The translations under genes and the position numbers were made by a program. This document shows positions 1-7,668 of a stretch of DNA of 10,869 bases, piece by piece. The stretch is from Deltaproteobacteria bacterium. GTDB lineage: Bacteria; Desulfobacterota_B; Binatia; UBA9968. Location: positions 1 to 10,869 of the forward strand of contig JAUXIP010000038.1 of NCBI GenBank assembly GCA_030620935.1. Reading direction: 5' to 3'. Each line of letters opens with the position of its first letter. Position 1 is the stretch's first letter. Under the pieces are notes generated by a model, which saw nothing but the letters and a program-made list of their open reading frames with translations, was not told the DNA's origin and did no database searches.

Positions 1-150
1 AGGCCGATGGCCAGGCGACGCCAAGAATTCAACCGAAATGCCGATTTTTTGGGCTTCCTCGGCACAGCCAGCGCATACCTTCATATTAATTTCGTCGGAG
101 TAGACACGGTATGTTGCCTCTTCATTTCCTAGGCATCTTTGGCACTTCAT
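1..150 (-). CDS. Partial small protein with two CxxC pairs (zinc-ribbon-like)
   Basis: Only the first 50 residues are in the window; the gene continues past base 1. The ATG at 150-148 is preceded by GGAGG four bases upstream, an excellent ribosome binding site, which makes this a real gene. The protein has Cys3-x-x-Cys6 and Cys26-x-x-Cys29, the second followed by Ala and acidic residues. This spacing resembles the N-terminal zinc-binding treble clef of McsA-like proteins and many small DUF zinc ribbons, so one bound zinc ion is likely. No signal peptide or membrane segment is visible, so it is probably cytoplasmic. The specific function cannot be told from 50 residues. A consensus-like promoter lies at 272-244. 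Confidence is fair that it is coding and low on function. Confidence 0.62.
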   Translation of the reverse strand, partial: MKCQRCLGNEEATYRVYSDEINMKVCAGCAEEAQKIGISVEFLASPGHRP

Positions 151-243
151 AAGACCTCCATCCAGTCTATTTTGTTAAACAGTAACCCTATAAATAAGTT
201 CCTGAGAAGTCCAAAAGATACTCAAAAAGGTAGAACTATACCC

Positions 244-272
244 AAAATAGCCCAGAAGTTCTTCAGAGTCAA
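244..272 (-). promoter_or_regulatory. Candidate sigma70-type promoter for the CxxC protein gene
   Basis: Read on the minus strand, TTGACT (272-267) is followed after exactly 17 bases by TATTTT (249-244). Five of six -35 bases and four of six -10 bases match the sigma70 consensus. Transcription would start near 237 and give a leader of roughly 87 bases before the ATG at 150. A second, weaker candidate lies nearer the gene (TTGGAC, 16 bases, TATAGG). This is a pattern match only. Confidence 0.4.
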
Positions 273-561
273 GGAAATATAACAGAGTATTGAAAGAAAA
301 CTGTTGTCGGTTTGGTCAAGTAGGTCCAAGGAAAAAGTTTCTGGTCTCGGGTTGCGGGTTGGACTTGGTCTCCAGCGGGGCTTCGGACGCATCAGCCTCC
401 GCCAAAAACTTGGGACGGACTCGCCAATGCATTTTAACGAGAAAGTCTAGTAGCTGTAACCCGAAACTAAGAAACCAGAAAACACGAGTCCCGCAGATGA
501 GTTTTTGAACAGGCTGATGACTTAGCGGCGGGGGCCATTGGTGAATCGGAGTGGGGTGTTT
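273..561. other. Stretch without a convincing gene
   Basis: This stretch lies between the promoter at 272 and the stop of the receiver gene at 562. A plus-strand ORF of 72 codons at 290-508 has no ribosome binding site, no recognisable motif and a biased Ser/Arg/Lys composition, so I do not call it. I see no tRNA or clear terminator. The only structured piece is 493-516, which resembles the end of the palindromic repeat found at 4924-5050 (separate entry). Confidence 0.4.
493..516. repeat. Possible solitary end of the palindromic repeat
   Basis: Positions 493-516 (starting GCAGATG, then a T5 run, ending GGCTG) align with the reverse complement of the left arm of the palindrome at 4924-4949. 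Twenty of 24 bases are identical, with one 2-base gap. I could not find a matching opposite arm upstream, so if it is related it is a relic or truncated copy. The similarity is short and partly AT-rich, so it may be chance. Confidence 0.25.
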
Positions 562-1026
562 TCAACTTACAGGACGTAGCCTTCTCTTAGGGTGGATCTC
601 CGGCGCAGCTGCAGGTGCATTCTCTGTCTGATCAAACTTCCGGCCCAATAGCAGCTGAGTCATTTTTAAAAGCTCTTCTTTTACGACAGGTCTCTGGAGC
701 AGGAGATCAGCGCCTGCCTGGATCCCTTTGGAGCGCTCCAGGCAGAAATAACCGGACAGGAGTAGGATGATCGGGATCTGTTCCGTAGCAGCGGATGATC
801 TTAGGGCGCGACAGAGGTCGAATCCATCCATTCTACCCCTTAAGGAGGCATCGACAATAACCAAATCGACCGTCTGGTTCTGGAGTTGATCTACAGAGTT
901 TTGGGCGTCGGTTGCACTAAGGATCTGACTGGGGATGGGCAAACTGGCTAGGTGCCTGGAAAGGGACTTAAGGTTGCTTTGATAGCTTTCTACAATCATG
1001 ATTCGAACTACAGAATTCTGCCCCAT
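562..1026 (-). CDS. Stand-alone response-regulator receiver-domain protein
   Basis: This 154-residue protein is a single receiver (REC) domain with a short basic, Pro/Ala-rich tail (about 130-154) and no output domain. The phospho-acceptor is Asp59, in a typical strand followed by a loop containing DGFDLC. Ser91 takes the place of the conserved Thr/Ser. Arg112 precedes the conserved proline (Q-R-P) where Lys is usual. In the acidic pocket Glu13 is present but the second acidic residue is Ser14, so Mg-dependent phosphorylation may be altered. Proteins of this kind usually act by protein-protein contact, in CheY or Spo0F style. The start at 1026 has an AAGG about 9 bases upstream. It diverges from rpmE and has no adjacent kinase, so its partner is unknown. 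Confidence 0.85.
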   Translation of the reverse strand: MGQNSVVRIMIVESYQSNLKSLSRHLASLPIPSQILSATDAQNSVDQLQNQTVDLVIVDASLRGRMDGFDLCRALRSSAATEQIPIILLLSGYFCLERSKGIQAGADLLLQRPVVKEELLKMTQLLLGRKFDQTENAPAAAPEIHPKRRLRPVS

Positions 1027-1063
1027 TGGTCTAGCCTTGTGTGTTCAAGGTCTGCTCGCTTTG

Positions 1064-1092
1064 TTTAAACATGTACACAAATGTCGGGTCAA
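1064..1092 (-). promoter_or_regulatory. Candidate promoter for the receiver-domain gene
   Basis: On the minus strand TTGACC (1092-1087) and TTTAAA (1069-1064) are separated by 17 bases, which would place the start of transcription near 1057 with a leader of about 30 bases. The -10 lies inside an 8-base perfect palindrome, GTTTAAAC (1063-1070). A further perfect TTGACA occurs upstream at 1137-1132, but its 17-base-spaced -10 (TAAATG) is poor. This is a pattern match only. Confidence 0.35.
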
Positions 1093-1204
1093 TCCACCAA
1101 AAACGCACCATTTATCATGAAGGCCCGGTTTTGTCAATGAGATCAGCAATTTGTGTGCCAGTCTTGCCCAGTCTATTCGCAGAAGAAGGGTCCCAGTCAA
1201 GTAT

Positions 1205-1234
1205 TTGAAGATGGCAGGCAGTTCGTGGTATAAA
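1205..1234 (+). promoter_or_regulatory. Candidate promoter for rpmE
   Basis: TTGAAG (1205-1210) and TATAAA (1229-1234) are separated by 18 bases, giving a predicted transcription start near 1241 and a leader of about 30 bases before the rpmE ATG at 1271. The spacing to the gene and the strong ribosome binding site downstream support it. It is oriented away from the receiver-gene promoter, making this a divergent promoter region. Confidence 0.42.
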
Positions 1235-1270
1235 AAGGTATTCATCAGCGCTTTTTTCTAAGGAGCAGAA

Positions 1271-1474
1271 ATGAAGCAAGGTATTCATCCGGAATATAAA
1301 GCGGTCACCATTACGTGTGCGTGTGGCCACGTTACTGAAACCCGATCTACAGTCCAGAGTATCCACGTGGACATCTGTTCCCAATGCCACCCCTTCTTTA
1401 CCGGAAAGCAGAGGTTTGTAGACGCGGCTGGTCGTGTGGAAAAGTTTAGGAGGAAGTACGGGATTAAGAAGTGA
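1271..1474 (+). CDS. rpmE: 50S ribosomal protein L31, zinc-binding type
   Basis: This 67-residue protein is a structural component of the large ribosomal subunit, near the central protuberance. The N-terminus begins MKQGIHPEY, the standard L31 opening. Cys16, Cys18, Cys36 and Cys39 form the zinc site of the C+ (RpmE) type rather than the cysteine-less YkgM/RpmE2 type. The FFTGKQ block and the basic FRRKYG ending are family hallmarks, and the length is normal. AAGGAG sits about 6 bases before the ATG. It has its own promoter upstream and a strong terminator at 1524-1565, so it is probably a single-gene transcript, with some read-through to prfA possible. Identification is firm. Confidence 0.97.
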   Translation: MKQGIHPEYKAVTITCACGHVTETRSTVQSIHVDICSQCHPFFTGKQRFVDAAGRVEKFRRKYGIKK

Positions 1475-1523
1475 GTCGGCGGGAGGATTGAGACTGAATG
1501 TGATTGATTAGCGGTTTAAGGGG

Positions 1524-1565
1524 AAAAAGGGCAAAGGGCCATGAGATTCCCTTTGCCCTTTTTTT
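1524..1565 (+). terminator. Strong rho-independent terminator after rpmE
   Basis: A perfect 15-bp stem pairs 1524-1538 (AAAAAGGGCAAAGGG) with 1549-1563 (CCCTTTGCCCTTTTT) across a 10-base loop, followed directly by further T residues to 1565. The A-run/T-run symmetry means it could also work on the other strand. It lies 50 bases after the rpmE stop and separates rpmE from the prfA transcript. Confidence 0.93.
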
Positions 1566-1586
1566 ATCCGCCTACGCAGAAGACCC

Positions 1587-1600
1587 CGGGCGTAAGCCCG
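1587..1600. repeat. Short hairpin with GTAA loop before prfA
   Basis: CGGGC (1587-1591) and GCCCG (1596-1600) enclose GTAA, which would fold as a GNRA-type tetraloop. It lies in the prfA leader, 47 bases before the start codon. It resembles GC-rich REP-like units built around a CGGGC-type stem that occur in many genomes, but only one copy is visible here. It has no T-run and is not a terminator. Confidence 0.4.
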
Positions 1601-1647
1601 TGGAGCTTCATTGTCTTAACCTTCTCTCTGCGACAAAAGGCTGACCT

Positions 1648-2712
1648 ATGCTAGAAAAATTGGCCGAAGTGGAAAAACGCTACGAGCAGCTGGAGCAACT
1701 TTTAGCTGACCCCGGGCTATTAAGTCAACAAAGGGAGTATTCCAAAGTAGCGAAGGAGCGAGCTGAGTTGGAGGAGATTGTGTCCTGCTATCGAGAGTGG
1801 AAGAAGATAGAACAGGAGATCCAGGGAAACCGAGAACTGCTCGAGGAAAAGGACGATGCTATTAGGGATCTGGCAAAGGAGGAGTTGTCGGTTCTTCGTG
1901 GACAGAAAGAAAAGCTTGAGAGCCGTCTTAAGGTGCTTATCCTTCCCAAAGACCCAAACGACAGTAAAAACGTAATCTTGGAGATCAGGGCCGGAACAGG
2001 AGGAGAAGAGGCCGCTCTCTTTGCAGCGTCCCTGTTTCGCATGTATAGCCGGTACGCAGAATCCCAGAGATGGAGACTTGAAGTCATGAACTCCAACCCG
2101 ACAGGATTAGGCGGATTCAAAGAAATCATCTTGCTGATTGAAGGGAGAGGGGTATATAGCCGTCTGAAGTTTGAGGGAGGGGTCCATCGGGTCCAGAGAG
2201 TTCCCGTCACCGAGGGTTCAGGCCGGATTCATACCTCGGCGGTGACGGTTGCCGTGCTCCCCGAGGCCGACGAGGTCGAGATCCAGATCGATCCCAAAGA
2301 GCTTAGGATCGATGTCTTTCGCTCCTCTGGTCCGGGAGGGCAGAGCGTCAACACCACGGACTCAGCTGTCAGATTAACGCATATCCCCACCGGCCTGGTG
2401 GTTTCTTGCCAGGATGAGAAGTCGCAGCATAAGAACAAAGCCAAGGGGTTGAAGATCTTGAGGGCGCGTCTTTTAGAGAAAAAGCAGGAGCAGCAGCAGT
2501 CTGAGATCGCAGCGACGCGCAAGCTCATGGTGGGCAGCGGCGATCGCAGCGAGAGGATACGGACCTACAACTTCCCTCAGGGAAGAATGACGGATCATAG
2601 AATCAATTTTACTCTTTACAAGTTGGACCGGGTCATGGAGGGTGAGTTGGGTGAGCTGTTTGACGCGTTGATCACCCATTATCAGGCAGAGGCATTGAAA
2701 GCCGCTGGATGA
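1648..2712 (+). CDS. prfA: Peptide chain release factor 1
   Basis: RF1 recognises UAA and UAG stop codons in the ribosomal A site and triggers hydrolysis of peptidyl-tRNA. The 354-residue length is close to the usual 355-360. Residues about 1-100 form the charged helical domain 1. The tripeptide P186-V187-T188 corresponds to the PxT codon-recognition motif that marks RF1, where RF2 has SPF. The catalytic G230-G231-Q232 sits in the conserved [17 protein letters not shown] block. The ATG at 1648 has AAAGG about 7 bases upstream, and the N-terminus aligns well with RF1. The stop overlaps the prmC start by 4 bases (ATGA), so the two are translationally coupled. The gene follows the rpmE terminator and so needs its own promoter, which I could not place clearly. 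Confidence 0.97.
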   Translation: MLEKLAEVEKRYEQLEQLLADPGLLSQQREYSKVAKERAELEEIVSCYREWKKIEQEIQGNRELLEEKDDAIRDLAKEELSVLRGQKEKLESRLKVLILPKDPNDSKNVILEIRAGTGGEEAALFAASLFRMYSRYAESQRWRLEVMNSNPTGLGGFKEIILLIEGRGVYSRLKFEGGVHRVQRVPVTEGSGRIHTSAVTVAVLPEADEVEIQIDPKELRIDVFRSSGPGGQSVNTTDSAVRLTHIPTGLVVSCQDEKSQHKNKAKGLKILRARLLEKKQEQQQSEIAATRKLMVGSGDRSERIRTYNFPQGRMTDHRINFTLYKLDRVMEGELGELFDALITHYQAEALKAAG

Positions 2713-3629
2713 AGGCGATGTTAGAAAACGAATTTTGGAAATCAGAGAGCTGGCTCCCGCCTCTTGCAACGATCCGGCAGGTATTGGGGGACGGCAAAAA
2801 ATATCTGGCAGGGAGAGGCATCGAGAGCGCCCGCCTCGATGCGGAACTGCTCCTGTGCATGGTTGCAGGATGTCGGAGGGAGGGACTTTACCTTGACTAC
2901 GAGAGATCGCTTGGAAAGCGTGAGGAAAAGCTGTTTCAAAATTTGCTTCAGCGGCGGGGGCGCAGAGAGCCGATCTCATACATCACCGGACGCAAGGAAT
3001 TCTGGTCTATGGATTTTTTTGTCAGCCCGAATGTGCTTGTTCCGCGGCCCGAGACCGAACTGCTGATCGATGTGAGCCTCAAGGTCTTAGGGGAGTTGAG
3101 CAAAAAGGGGCCGGTCAATATTCTGGAACTCGGTACGGGCAGCGGGGTTATCGCCGTGAGTTTGTCCAAGGAATGGAGCCAGGCGGAAATATGGGCGACG
3201 GACATTTCTCCTGGAGCGTTGAAGGTCTCGGCTACCAATGCAACGCGCTACGAAACCCGAGACAAAATTCGCTTTCTTCAGGGGGATCTTTTCGAACCTG
3301 TGAAGGAGCGAGCGGGTTCATTCCAACTGATCGTGTCCAACCCGCCCTATGTGCGTCGGGGCGAGTTCGAAAATTTGTCCCCCGAAGTTCGGGAATGGGA
3401 GCCCCGGTTAGCCTTGGATGGCGGAGAAGATGGGCTAGACTTTTACCGGCGGATCATTCGCGGAGCACCTGTGTATTTGGCGGACGGTAGCTTCCTGGCG
3501 CTGGAGATGGGAGCGGATATGGGGCGTGACCTTCTCCGGCTGATTGAAATGGTTGGCCTTTACTCTGAAACCTCCATCTATCAGGATTATGCTGGTCAAG
3601 ATCGAGTCATGGTGGCACGCAAACGCTGA
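2709..3629 (+). CDS. prmC: Release factor glutamine methyltransferase
   Basis: PrmC transfers a methyl group from S-adenosylmethionine to the glutamine of the GGQ motif in RF1 and RF2, which raises termination efficiency; its main substrate is encoded just upstream. The 306-residue protein has an N-terminal helical domain (about 15-100) that docks the release factor, then a Rossmann methyltransferase fold. SAM motif I is E140-LGTGSG-146. The substrate-glutamine motif is N211-P212-P213-Y214, followed by the conserved region ending [12 protein letters not shown]. The ATG at 2709 overlaps the prfA stop. An alternative start at 2718 would drop three residues. The N-terminus is about 15-20 residues longer than in E. 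coli, which is common. murA begins 33 bases downstream. Confidence 0.95.
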   Translation: MKAMLENEFWKSESWLPPLATIRQVLGDGKKYLAGRGIESARLDAELLLCMVAGCRREGLYLDYERSLGKREEKLFQNLLQRRGRREPISYITGRKEFWSMDFFVSPNVLVPRPETELLIDVSLKVLGELSKKGPVNILELGTGSGVIAVSLSKEWSQAEIWATDISPGALKVSATNATRYETRDKIRFLQGDLFEPVKERAGSFQLIVSNPPYVRRGEFENLSPEVREWEPRLALDGGEDGLDFYRRIIRGAPVYLADGSFLALEMGADMGRDLLRLIEMVGLYSETSIYQDYAGQDRVMVARKR

Positions 3630-3662
3630 CCGTCGCAAGTCAATGCAAAAGGGCCTAAAAGA

Positions 3663-4922
3663 GTGGATCGGATTCTAGTTCGTGGCGGCAGGAGGCTCGA
3701 AGGTGAGGTCGCTGTAAGCGGCTCGAAAAACGCCGCCCTCCCCATACTGATCTCGTCGCTTTTGACCGGGGAGCCTTGCCAGTACCAGGGAATCCCCGAT
3801 CTTATGGATATCCGCACGGCCTTGAAGCTTCTCTCCCGTCTGGGGGTAAAAGTCGAGAGTGAAGCCCGGACCGGCTCTGTGACTCTGGAGGCTGCCCGGG
3901 CAACGAAACCAGAGGCTTCTTATGACCTGGTGAAGACGATGCGGGCCTCTTTTTTGGTCTTGGGGCCGCTGCTCGCGCGTTTTGGTGAAGCCCGCGTTTC
4001 GACGCCGGGCGGATGCGCAATCGGGACTCGTCCCGTAAATCTCCATCTCAAAGGGCTAGGACAGATGGGGGCGCATATCGATCTCGTCCACGGCTATGTC
4101 AAAGCCAAAGCGAAAAAACTGAAAGGCGCGAGAATCTATATGGACCTGCCCTCGGTCGGAGCGACGGAGGATCTGATGATGGCTGCGACGCTCGCCGACG
4201 GGGTGACCGTGATCGAAAATGCGGCCAAAGAACCGGAGATCGAAGACCTTGCCTCCGCGTTGAAGAAAATGGGCGCAAAGGTCGAAGGTGCCGGAACCGG
4301 CATCGTAAAGGTTGAAGGAGTTGACGAGCTTCACGGCATGAGCCACCGCGTCATCCCCGACCGGATCGAAGCCGGGACCTTCATGGTTGCGGCGGCCCTG
4401 ACCGGCGGAGAGGTGTCGGTTAGAGGAGCGCGGGCGGATCATCTCGATGCCTTTCTGCTCAAGCTCAGAGAGGCAGGCGTGGAGCTTTCCATAGGAGAAG
4501 GCGGCATCAGAGTCATAGGAAACGGCCGAGCCAAAAGTGTCGATATCACAACTCTTCCGTACCCTGGTTTTCCTACGGATTTGCAGGCGCAAATGATGGT
4601 TCTGATGGCTGTGGCTGAAGGGGTCAGCGTGATCACGGAGAATATCTTTGAGAACCGTTTTATGCACGCGCAGGAATTGGACCGGATGGGGGCGGATATT
4701 CGCCTGGAAGGCAATCGGGCGATTGTCAAAGGGGTGCAAAGGGTTTCCGGGGCGCCGGTCATGGCTACGGATCTGCGCGCTAGCGTCTCTCTGGTATTGG
4801 CTGGATTGGTGGCCAACGGGACGACGGAGGTTTCCAGGGTTTATCATCTGGATCGCGGCTATGAACATATTGAAAGGAAGCTCTCCGGACTCGGGGCTAA
4901 CATTGAAAGGGTCAAAGGATAA
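3663..4922 (+). CDS. murA: UDP-N-acetylglucosamine 1-carboxyvinyltransferase
   Basis: MurA adds the enolpyruvyl group of phosphoenolpyruvate to UDP-GlcNAc, the first committed cytoplasmic step of peptidoglycan synthesis. The 419-residue length equals that of the E. coli enzyme. Visible active-site features are the KNAALPIL block near the N-terminus, catalytic Cys118 in [10 protein letters not shown] (the residue alkylated by fosfomycin), Asp306 in GFPTDLQAQ, Arg372 in DLRAS, and the [13 protein letters not shown] motif near the C-terminus. Cys rather than Asp at 118 predicts a fosfomycin-sensitive enzyme. The start is GTG at 3663, with AAGGG about 10 bases upstream; no ATG fits in frame. It lies 33 bases after prmC and probably shares its transcript. 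A palindromic repeat begins 2 bases after the stop. Confidence 0.97.
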   Translation: MDRILVRGGRRLEGEVAVSGSKNAALPILISSLLTGEPCQYQGIPDLMDIRTALKLLSRLGVKVESEARTGSVTLEAARATKPEASYDLVKTMRASFLVLGPLLARFGEARVSTPGGCAIGTRPVNLHLKGLGQMGAHIDLVHGYVKAKAKKLKGARIYMDLPSVGATEDLMMAATLADGVTVIENAAKEPEIEDLASALKKMGAKVEGAGTGIVKVEGVDELHGMSHRVIPDRIEAGTFMVAAALTGGEVSVRGARADHLDAFLLKLREAGVELSIGEGGIRVIGNGRAKSVDITTLPYPGFPTDLQAQMMVLMAVAEGVSVITENIFENRFMHAQELDRMGADIRLEGNRAIVKGVQRVSGAPVMATDLRASVSLVLAGLVANGTTEVSRVYHLDRGYEHIERKLSGLGANIERVKG

Positions 4923-4923
4923 A

Positions 4924-5050
4924 CAGACCGTTGAAAAAGACCCATCTGCTTCGTTGCGCTCGACCGCCTCGCTCCGACGTACTGCTTAAGTACGCCTGCG
5001 CTCATCGGTTTCTCGCGCGCCTCGCATCTGGGATCTTTTTGACCGGTCTG
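4924..5050. repeat. 127-bp imperfect palindromic repeat (MITE/REP-like)
   Basis: The outer arms 4924-4943 (starting CAGACCG, then TTGAAAAAGA) and 5031-5050 are inverted copies, identical at 17 of 20 bases. The centre is a perfect hairpin CGTACT-GCTTA-AGTACG at 4978-4994, exactly midway between the arms, so the whole unit could fold into a long cruciform or RNA hairpin. A further TTTTTCAAC end-like stretch lies just outside at about 5060-5068. From memory, elements with this layout (TTGAAAAA ends and a GTAC core) are dispersed in many copies in deltaproteobacterial and related genomes and are often mis-annotated as short hypothetical proteins. It separates murA from hisD, where it may attenuate or terminate transcription. 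Confidence 0.8.
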
Positions 5051-5117
5051 AAAACAGGGTTTTTCAACACACTGATAAAGGCCAAAATGGAATCCGGAAT
5101 TCAGGAGGAAGGGCTTT

Positions 5118-5141
5118 TGAATTCTGACTACTGAATTCTGA
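5118..5141 (+). repeat. Short direct repeat before hisD
   Basis: TGAATTCTGA occurs twice, at 5118-5127 and 5132-5141, separated by four bases, and a third GAATTC lies upstream at about 5097-5102. The repeat ends just before the hisD ribosome binding region (AAGGAA at 5141-5146). It could be replication slippage at the edge of the inserted palindrome. I see no evidence that it is a regulator site. Confidence 0.35.
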
Positions 5142-5152
5142 AGGAACAAGGT

Positions 5153-6442
5153 ATGGGAGTTAAAATCATCAGGACAAGCGATTCCGGCTTCGCGCCGACG
5201 CTCAACAAGATCCTCCAAAGAGGGGGAACAAGAGAAGGCAAGTTGGAAAAGGTGGTGGGTGACATTATCCGGTCGGTACGGCAAGGTGGGGATCGTGCAG
5301 TGCTTCGGTATACCCGCCTCTTTGACGGCATCCGTTTGAGCCCGAGAACATTAGAAGTCAAACAACGGGACCTCGATCAGGCCCTGGCGAGGATCCCGAA
5401 GGAAAATCTCCGAGTCCTGCGGTTTGCGGCTAAGAGGATTGCAGCCTTCCATCGCCGGCAGATGGAAAGGAGTTGGGCTTATAAGGATTCTCTCGGTTTG
5501 TATCTGGGACAAAAAATCACTCCCCTGGAGCGCGTGGGAGTCTATGTGCCGGGTGGAAAGGCTTCCTATCCTTCCACGGTGCTGATGAATGTCGTGCCGG
5601 CGAAGGTTGCCGGTGTCAGAGAAATCGTCATGGCCTCTCCGATCGGAGAAGGCAGCGCGGCTGTTTTGGCCGCGGCCCGGATCGCCGGCGTGGACCGGAT
5701 TTTCCGCATTGGTGGCGCGCAGGCGGTCGCGGCCATGGCCTTTGGGACGAAGACGGTGCCCAGGGTGGATAAGATCGTCGGCCCGGGGAATATTTACGTT
5801 GCAGCGGCCAAACGGCTTGTTTTTGGAGAGGTGGATATCGATTCCATCGCAGGGCCCAGTGAGATCTTGCTCTTGGCCGACGGCCGGGCGAATCCGACGT
5901 ACGTAGCCGCGGATATGCTTTCACAGGCCGAGCACGACGAGCTTGCAGCCGCTCTCTGCGTGACGACCTCCTTCGTATTGGCAAAGAAGATCAAGGCTGC
6001 GCTGGAAAGACAGCTGAAAGAGACAAAGAGGCGAGCGATTACCCGCAAGGCCCTGGAGAGATATGGAGTGATTTTTGTAGTGCGGGGAATGGGTGAAGGG
6101 ATAAGGCTTGCCAACGAAATAGCGCCGGAGCATATTGAGCTGATGGTCCGGCAGCCCCACAAGTGGGCCCGTTTGATTCGAAACGCGGGCGCTATTTTTC
6201 TCGGCCCTTACTCTACGCCGCCTTTGGGCGATTACTTGGCGGGCCCGAATCACGTTCTTCCGACGGGGGGGAGCGCCCGTTTCTTTTCTCCGCTCGGGAC
6301 CAACGATTTTCTCAAGCGGACAAGCATGATAGGCGCCGGGAAAAAAGCCCTGCGTTCTCTAGGCCCGGAGATCGTCCGCCTGGCGCGGCTGGAAGGGCTC
6401 GACGATCATGCCCGCGCGGTGGAAGTACGAATGAACTCATAA
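5153..6442 (+). CDS. hisD: Histidinol dehydrogenase
   Basis: HisD is a zinc- and NAD-dependent enzyme that carries out the last two steps of histidine synthesis, oxidising L-histidinol through histidinal to L-histidine. The 429 residues match the usual length of about 430. All four zinc ligands are visible at the canonical positions: Gln258 and His261 (SQAEHDE), Asp360 (GDYLAGPNH) and His419 (LDDHA). The catalytic pair Glu326-His327 lies in APEHIEL. The NAD-binding region includes [14 protein letters not shown] and [13 protein letters not shown]. The ATG at 5153 has AAGGAA about 7 bases upstream. hisB starts 14 bases after the stop. hisG, the usual upstream neighbour in this type of cluster, is missing, and a palindromic repeat occupies the gap after murA. 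Confidence 0.97.
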   Translation: MGVKIIRTSDSGFAPTLNKILQRGGTREGKLEKVVGDIIRSVRQGGDRAVLRYTRLFDGIRLSPRTLEVKQRDLDQALARIPKENLRVLRFAAKRIAAFHRRQMERSWAYKDSLGLYLGQKITPLERVGVYVPGGKASYPSTVLMNVVPAKVAGVREIVMASPIGEGSAAVLAAARIAGVDRIFRIGGAQAVAAMAFGTKTVPRVDKIVGPGNIYVAAAKRLVFGEVDIDSIAGPSEILLLADGRANPTYVAADMLSQAEHDELAAALCVTTSFVLAKKIKAALERQLKETKRRAITRKALERYGVIFVVRGMGEGIRLANEIAPEHIELMVRQPHKWARLIRNAGAIFLGPYSTPPLGDYLAGPNHVLPTGGSARFFSPLGTNDFLKRTSMIGAGKKALRSLGPEIVRLARLEGLDDHARAVEVRMNS

Positions 6443-6456
6443 TAAGGAGAAGTATC

Positions 6457-7050
6457 ATGGGCATGGGGCGCAAGGCCAAGACAAGCCGCAAGACCAAGGA
6501 GACGGAGATCACTGTGAATCTGGATCTGGACGGGAGCGGGACCGCAGAGATCCAAACCGGGATACCATTTTTCAATCACATGCTGGAGATCTTCACGCGT
6601 CACGGGCTGTTTGATATCGAGATAAAAGCACGAGGAGACATTGAAGTAGACTATCATCACACCGTGGAGGATGTAGGCTTAGTCTTGGGGCAGGCTTTCA
6701 AAGAAGGGCTGGGGGACAAGCAGGGGATTGCTCGCTTCGGGGACGCCAGTGTGCCTTTGGATGAGACGCTGGCTCGGGTGGTGGTTGATTTAAGCGGACG
6801 GCCTTATCTTTCGTACAACGTTAAAATCCGGCCCGGCCGCGTGGGAGATTTCGATACCGATCTTCCCCACGAGTTTTTCCAGGCCTTTGCCAACCAGCTC
6901 GGGATGAATCTCCATATCAACGTAGTTCAAGGAGAGAATCCGCACCATATCATCGAAGCCTGTTTCAAGGCGTTGGCTCGGGCGATGGAGAAGGCCACTC
7001 GCATCAACCCCAGAATCAAAGGGGTATTGTCTACCAAAGGAAGTCTATGA
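6457..7050 (+). CDS. hisB: Imidazoleglycerol-phosphate dehydratase
   Basis: HisB removes water from imidazoleglycerol phosphate to give imidazole-acetol phosphate, the sixth step of histidine synthesis, using manganese. The 197 residues correspond to the monofunctional dehydratase; the phosphatase domain of the enterobacterial fusion is absent. The two metal-binding HHxxE motifs are H67-H68-T-V-E71 and H163-H164-I-I-E167, and the [10 protein letters not shown] and FTRHG blocks are present. The start is the ATG at 6457, with AAGGAG about 8 bases upstream. The frame stays open upstream into hisD, but that part is a shadow. ATG at 6463 is a possible alternative. The first 15 or so residues are Lys/Arg/Thr-rich and slightly longer than usual. 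The stop overlaps the hisH start by 4 bases. Confidence 0.96.
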   Translation: MGMGRKAKTSRKTKETEITVNLDLDGSGTAEIQTGIPFFNHMLEIFTRHGLFDIEIKARGDIEVDYHHTVEDVGLVLGQAFKEGLGDKQGIARFGDASVPLDETLARVVVDLSGRPYLSYNVKIRPGRVGDFDTDLPHEFFQAFANQLGMNLHINVVQGENPHHIIEACFKALARAMEKATRINPRIKGVLSTKGSL

Positions 7051-7664
7051 TCGCCGTCGTCGATTACGACATGGGAAATCTCCGCAGCGTTCAGAAGGGA
7101 TTGGAGCATGTCGGTTGTCGGGCGTTAGTGACTCGGGATCGCGGGCAGATCGCTTCCGCCCAGGGAGTCGTCCTTCCCGGCGTGGGGGCCTTCAGCGCCT
7201 GCATGGAAAACCTTAAGCGCTTTGACCTGGTCGAGCCGGTCCGGGAAGTCGTGCGCCAAGGGAAGCCTTTCTTGGGCATCTGTCTCGGATTTCAGCTTCT
7301 CTTTACCGAGAGCGAAGAATTCGGCGTGCAAAGAGGATTGGGTCTTTTCCCAGGGAAGGTCATGGGGTTTCGCTCGGATAACGGCCTCAAAATACCTCAC
7401 ATGGGGTGGAATCGCATAGAGAAAAAGAGAGAGACGCCGTTTTTAGATGGCATCTCAGACGCGGACTATGTATACTTTGTCCATTCCTATTACGTGGTTC
7501 CCGAAGACAAATCCCTCATCGCAACGACAACTGATTACGGGAGCTCCTTTGTTTCCAGTATTGCCACGGAGCGACTCTTTGCCTGCCAGTTTCACCCGGA
7601 AAAGAGTCAATCAATAGGCCTTCGTATCCTCGCAAATTTCGCCCGCTTGGTAGAAAGGGAGTAG
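7047..7664 (+). CDS. hisH: Imidazole glycerol phosphate synthase, glutamine amidotransferase subunit
   Basis: HisH hydrolyses glutamine and channels ammonia to HisF, which closes the imidazole ring and releases AICAR, linking to purine synthesis. The 205-residue protein is a class I glutamine amidotransferase with the catalytic triad Cys79 (GICLGFQLL), His183 and Glu185 (CQFHPEKSQ). The N-terminal [13 protein letters not shown] and the LPGVGAF block are typical. The ATG at 7047 overlaps the hisB stop (ATGA), so the pair is translationally coupled. hisA follows after 4 bases. Its obligate partner HisF is not encoded in this window, although hisF normally lies two genes downstream, so it must be located elsewhere if the pathway works. 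Confidence 0.96.
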   Translation: MIAVVDYDMGNLRSVQKGLEHVGCRALVTRDRGQIASAQGVVLPGVGAFSACMENLKRFDLVEPVREVVRQGKPFLGICLGFQLLFTESEEFGVQRGLGLFPGKVMGFRSDNGLKIPHMGWNRIEKKRETPFLDGISDADYVYFVHSYYVVPEDKSLIATTTDYGSSFVSSIATERLFACQFHPEKSQSIGLRILANFARLVERE

Positions 7665-7668
7665 AAAA

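Noticed and set aside
290..508. 72-codon plus-strand ORF
   Set aside because: No ribosome binding site, no recognisable motif, and composition typical of random reading frames.
4056..4868. 270-codon minus-strand ORF within murA
   Set aside because: It is antisense to a fully conserved murA and arises from its codon pattern; no ribosome binding site or family motif.
4931..5134. 67-codon ORF inside the palindromic repeat
   Set aside because: It starts at a TTG in the left arm of the repeat and follows the element; such frames are commonly mis-annotated as hypothetical proteins and have no independent coding evidence.
4923..5152. His leader peptide/attenuator before hisD
   Set aside because: I found no short ORF with a run of histidine codons; the structure present is a repeat-type palindrome.
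6163..6456. N-terminal extension of hisB into hisD
   Set aside because: It overlaps the hisD C-terminus, which is clearly coding in another frame, while ATG 6457 has a strong AAGGAG and matches HisB length.
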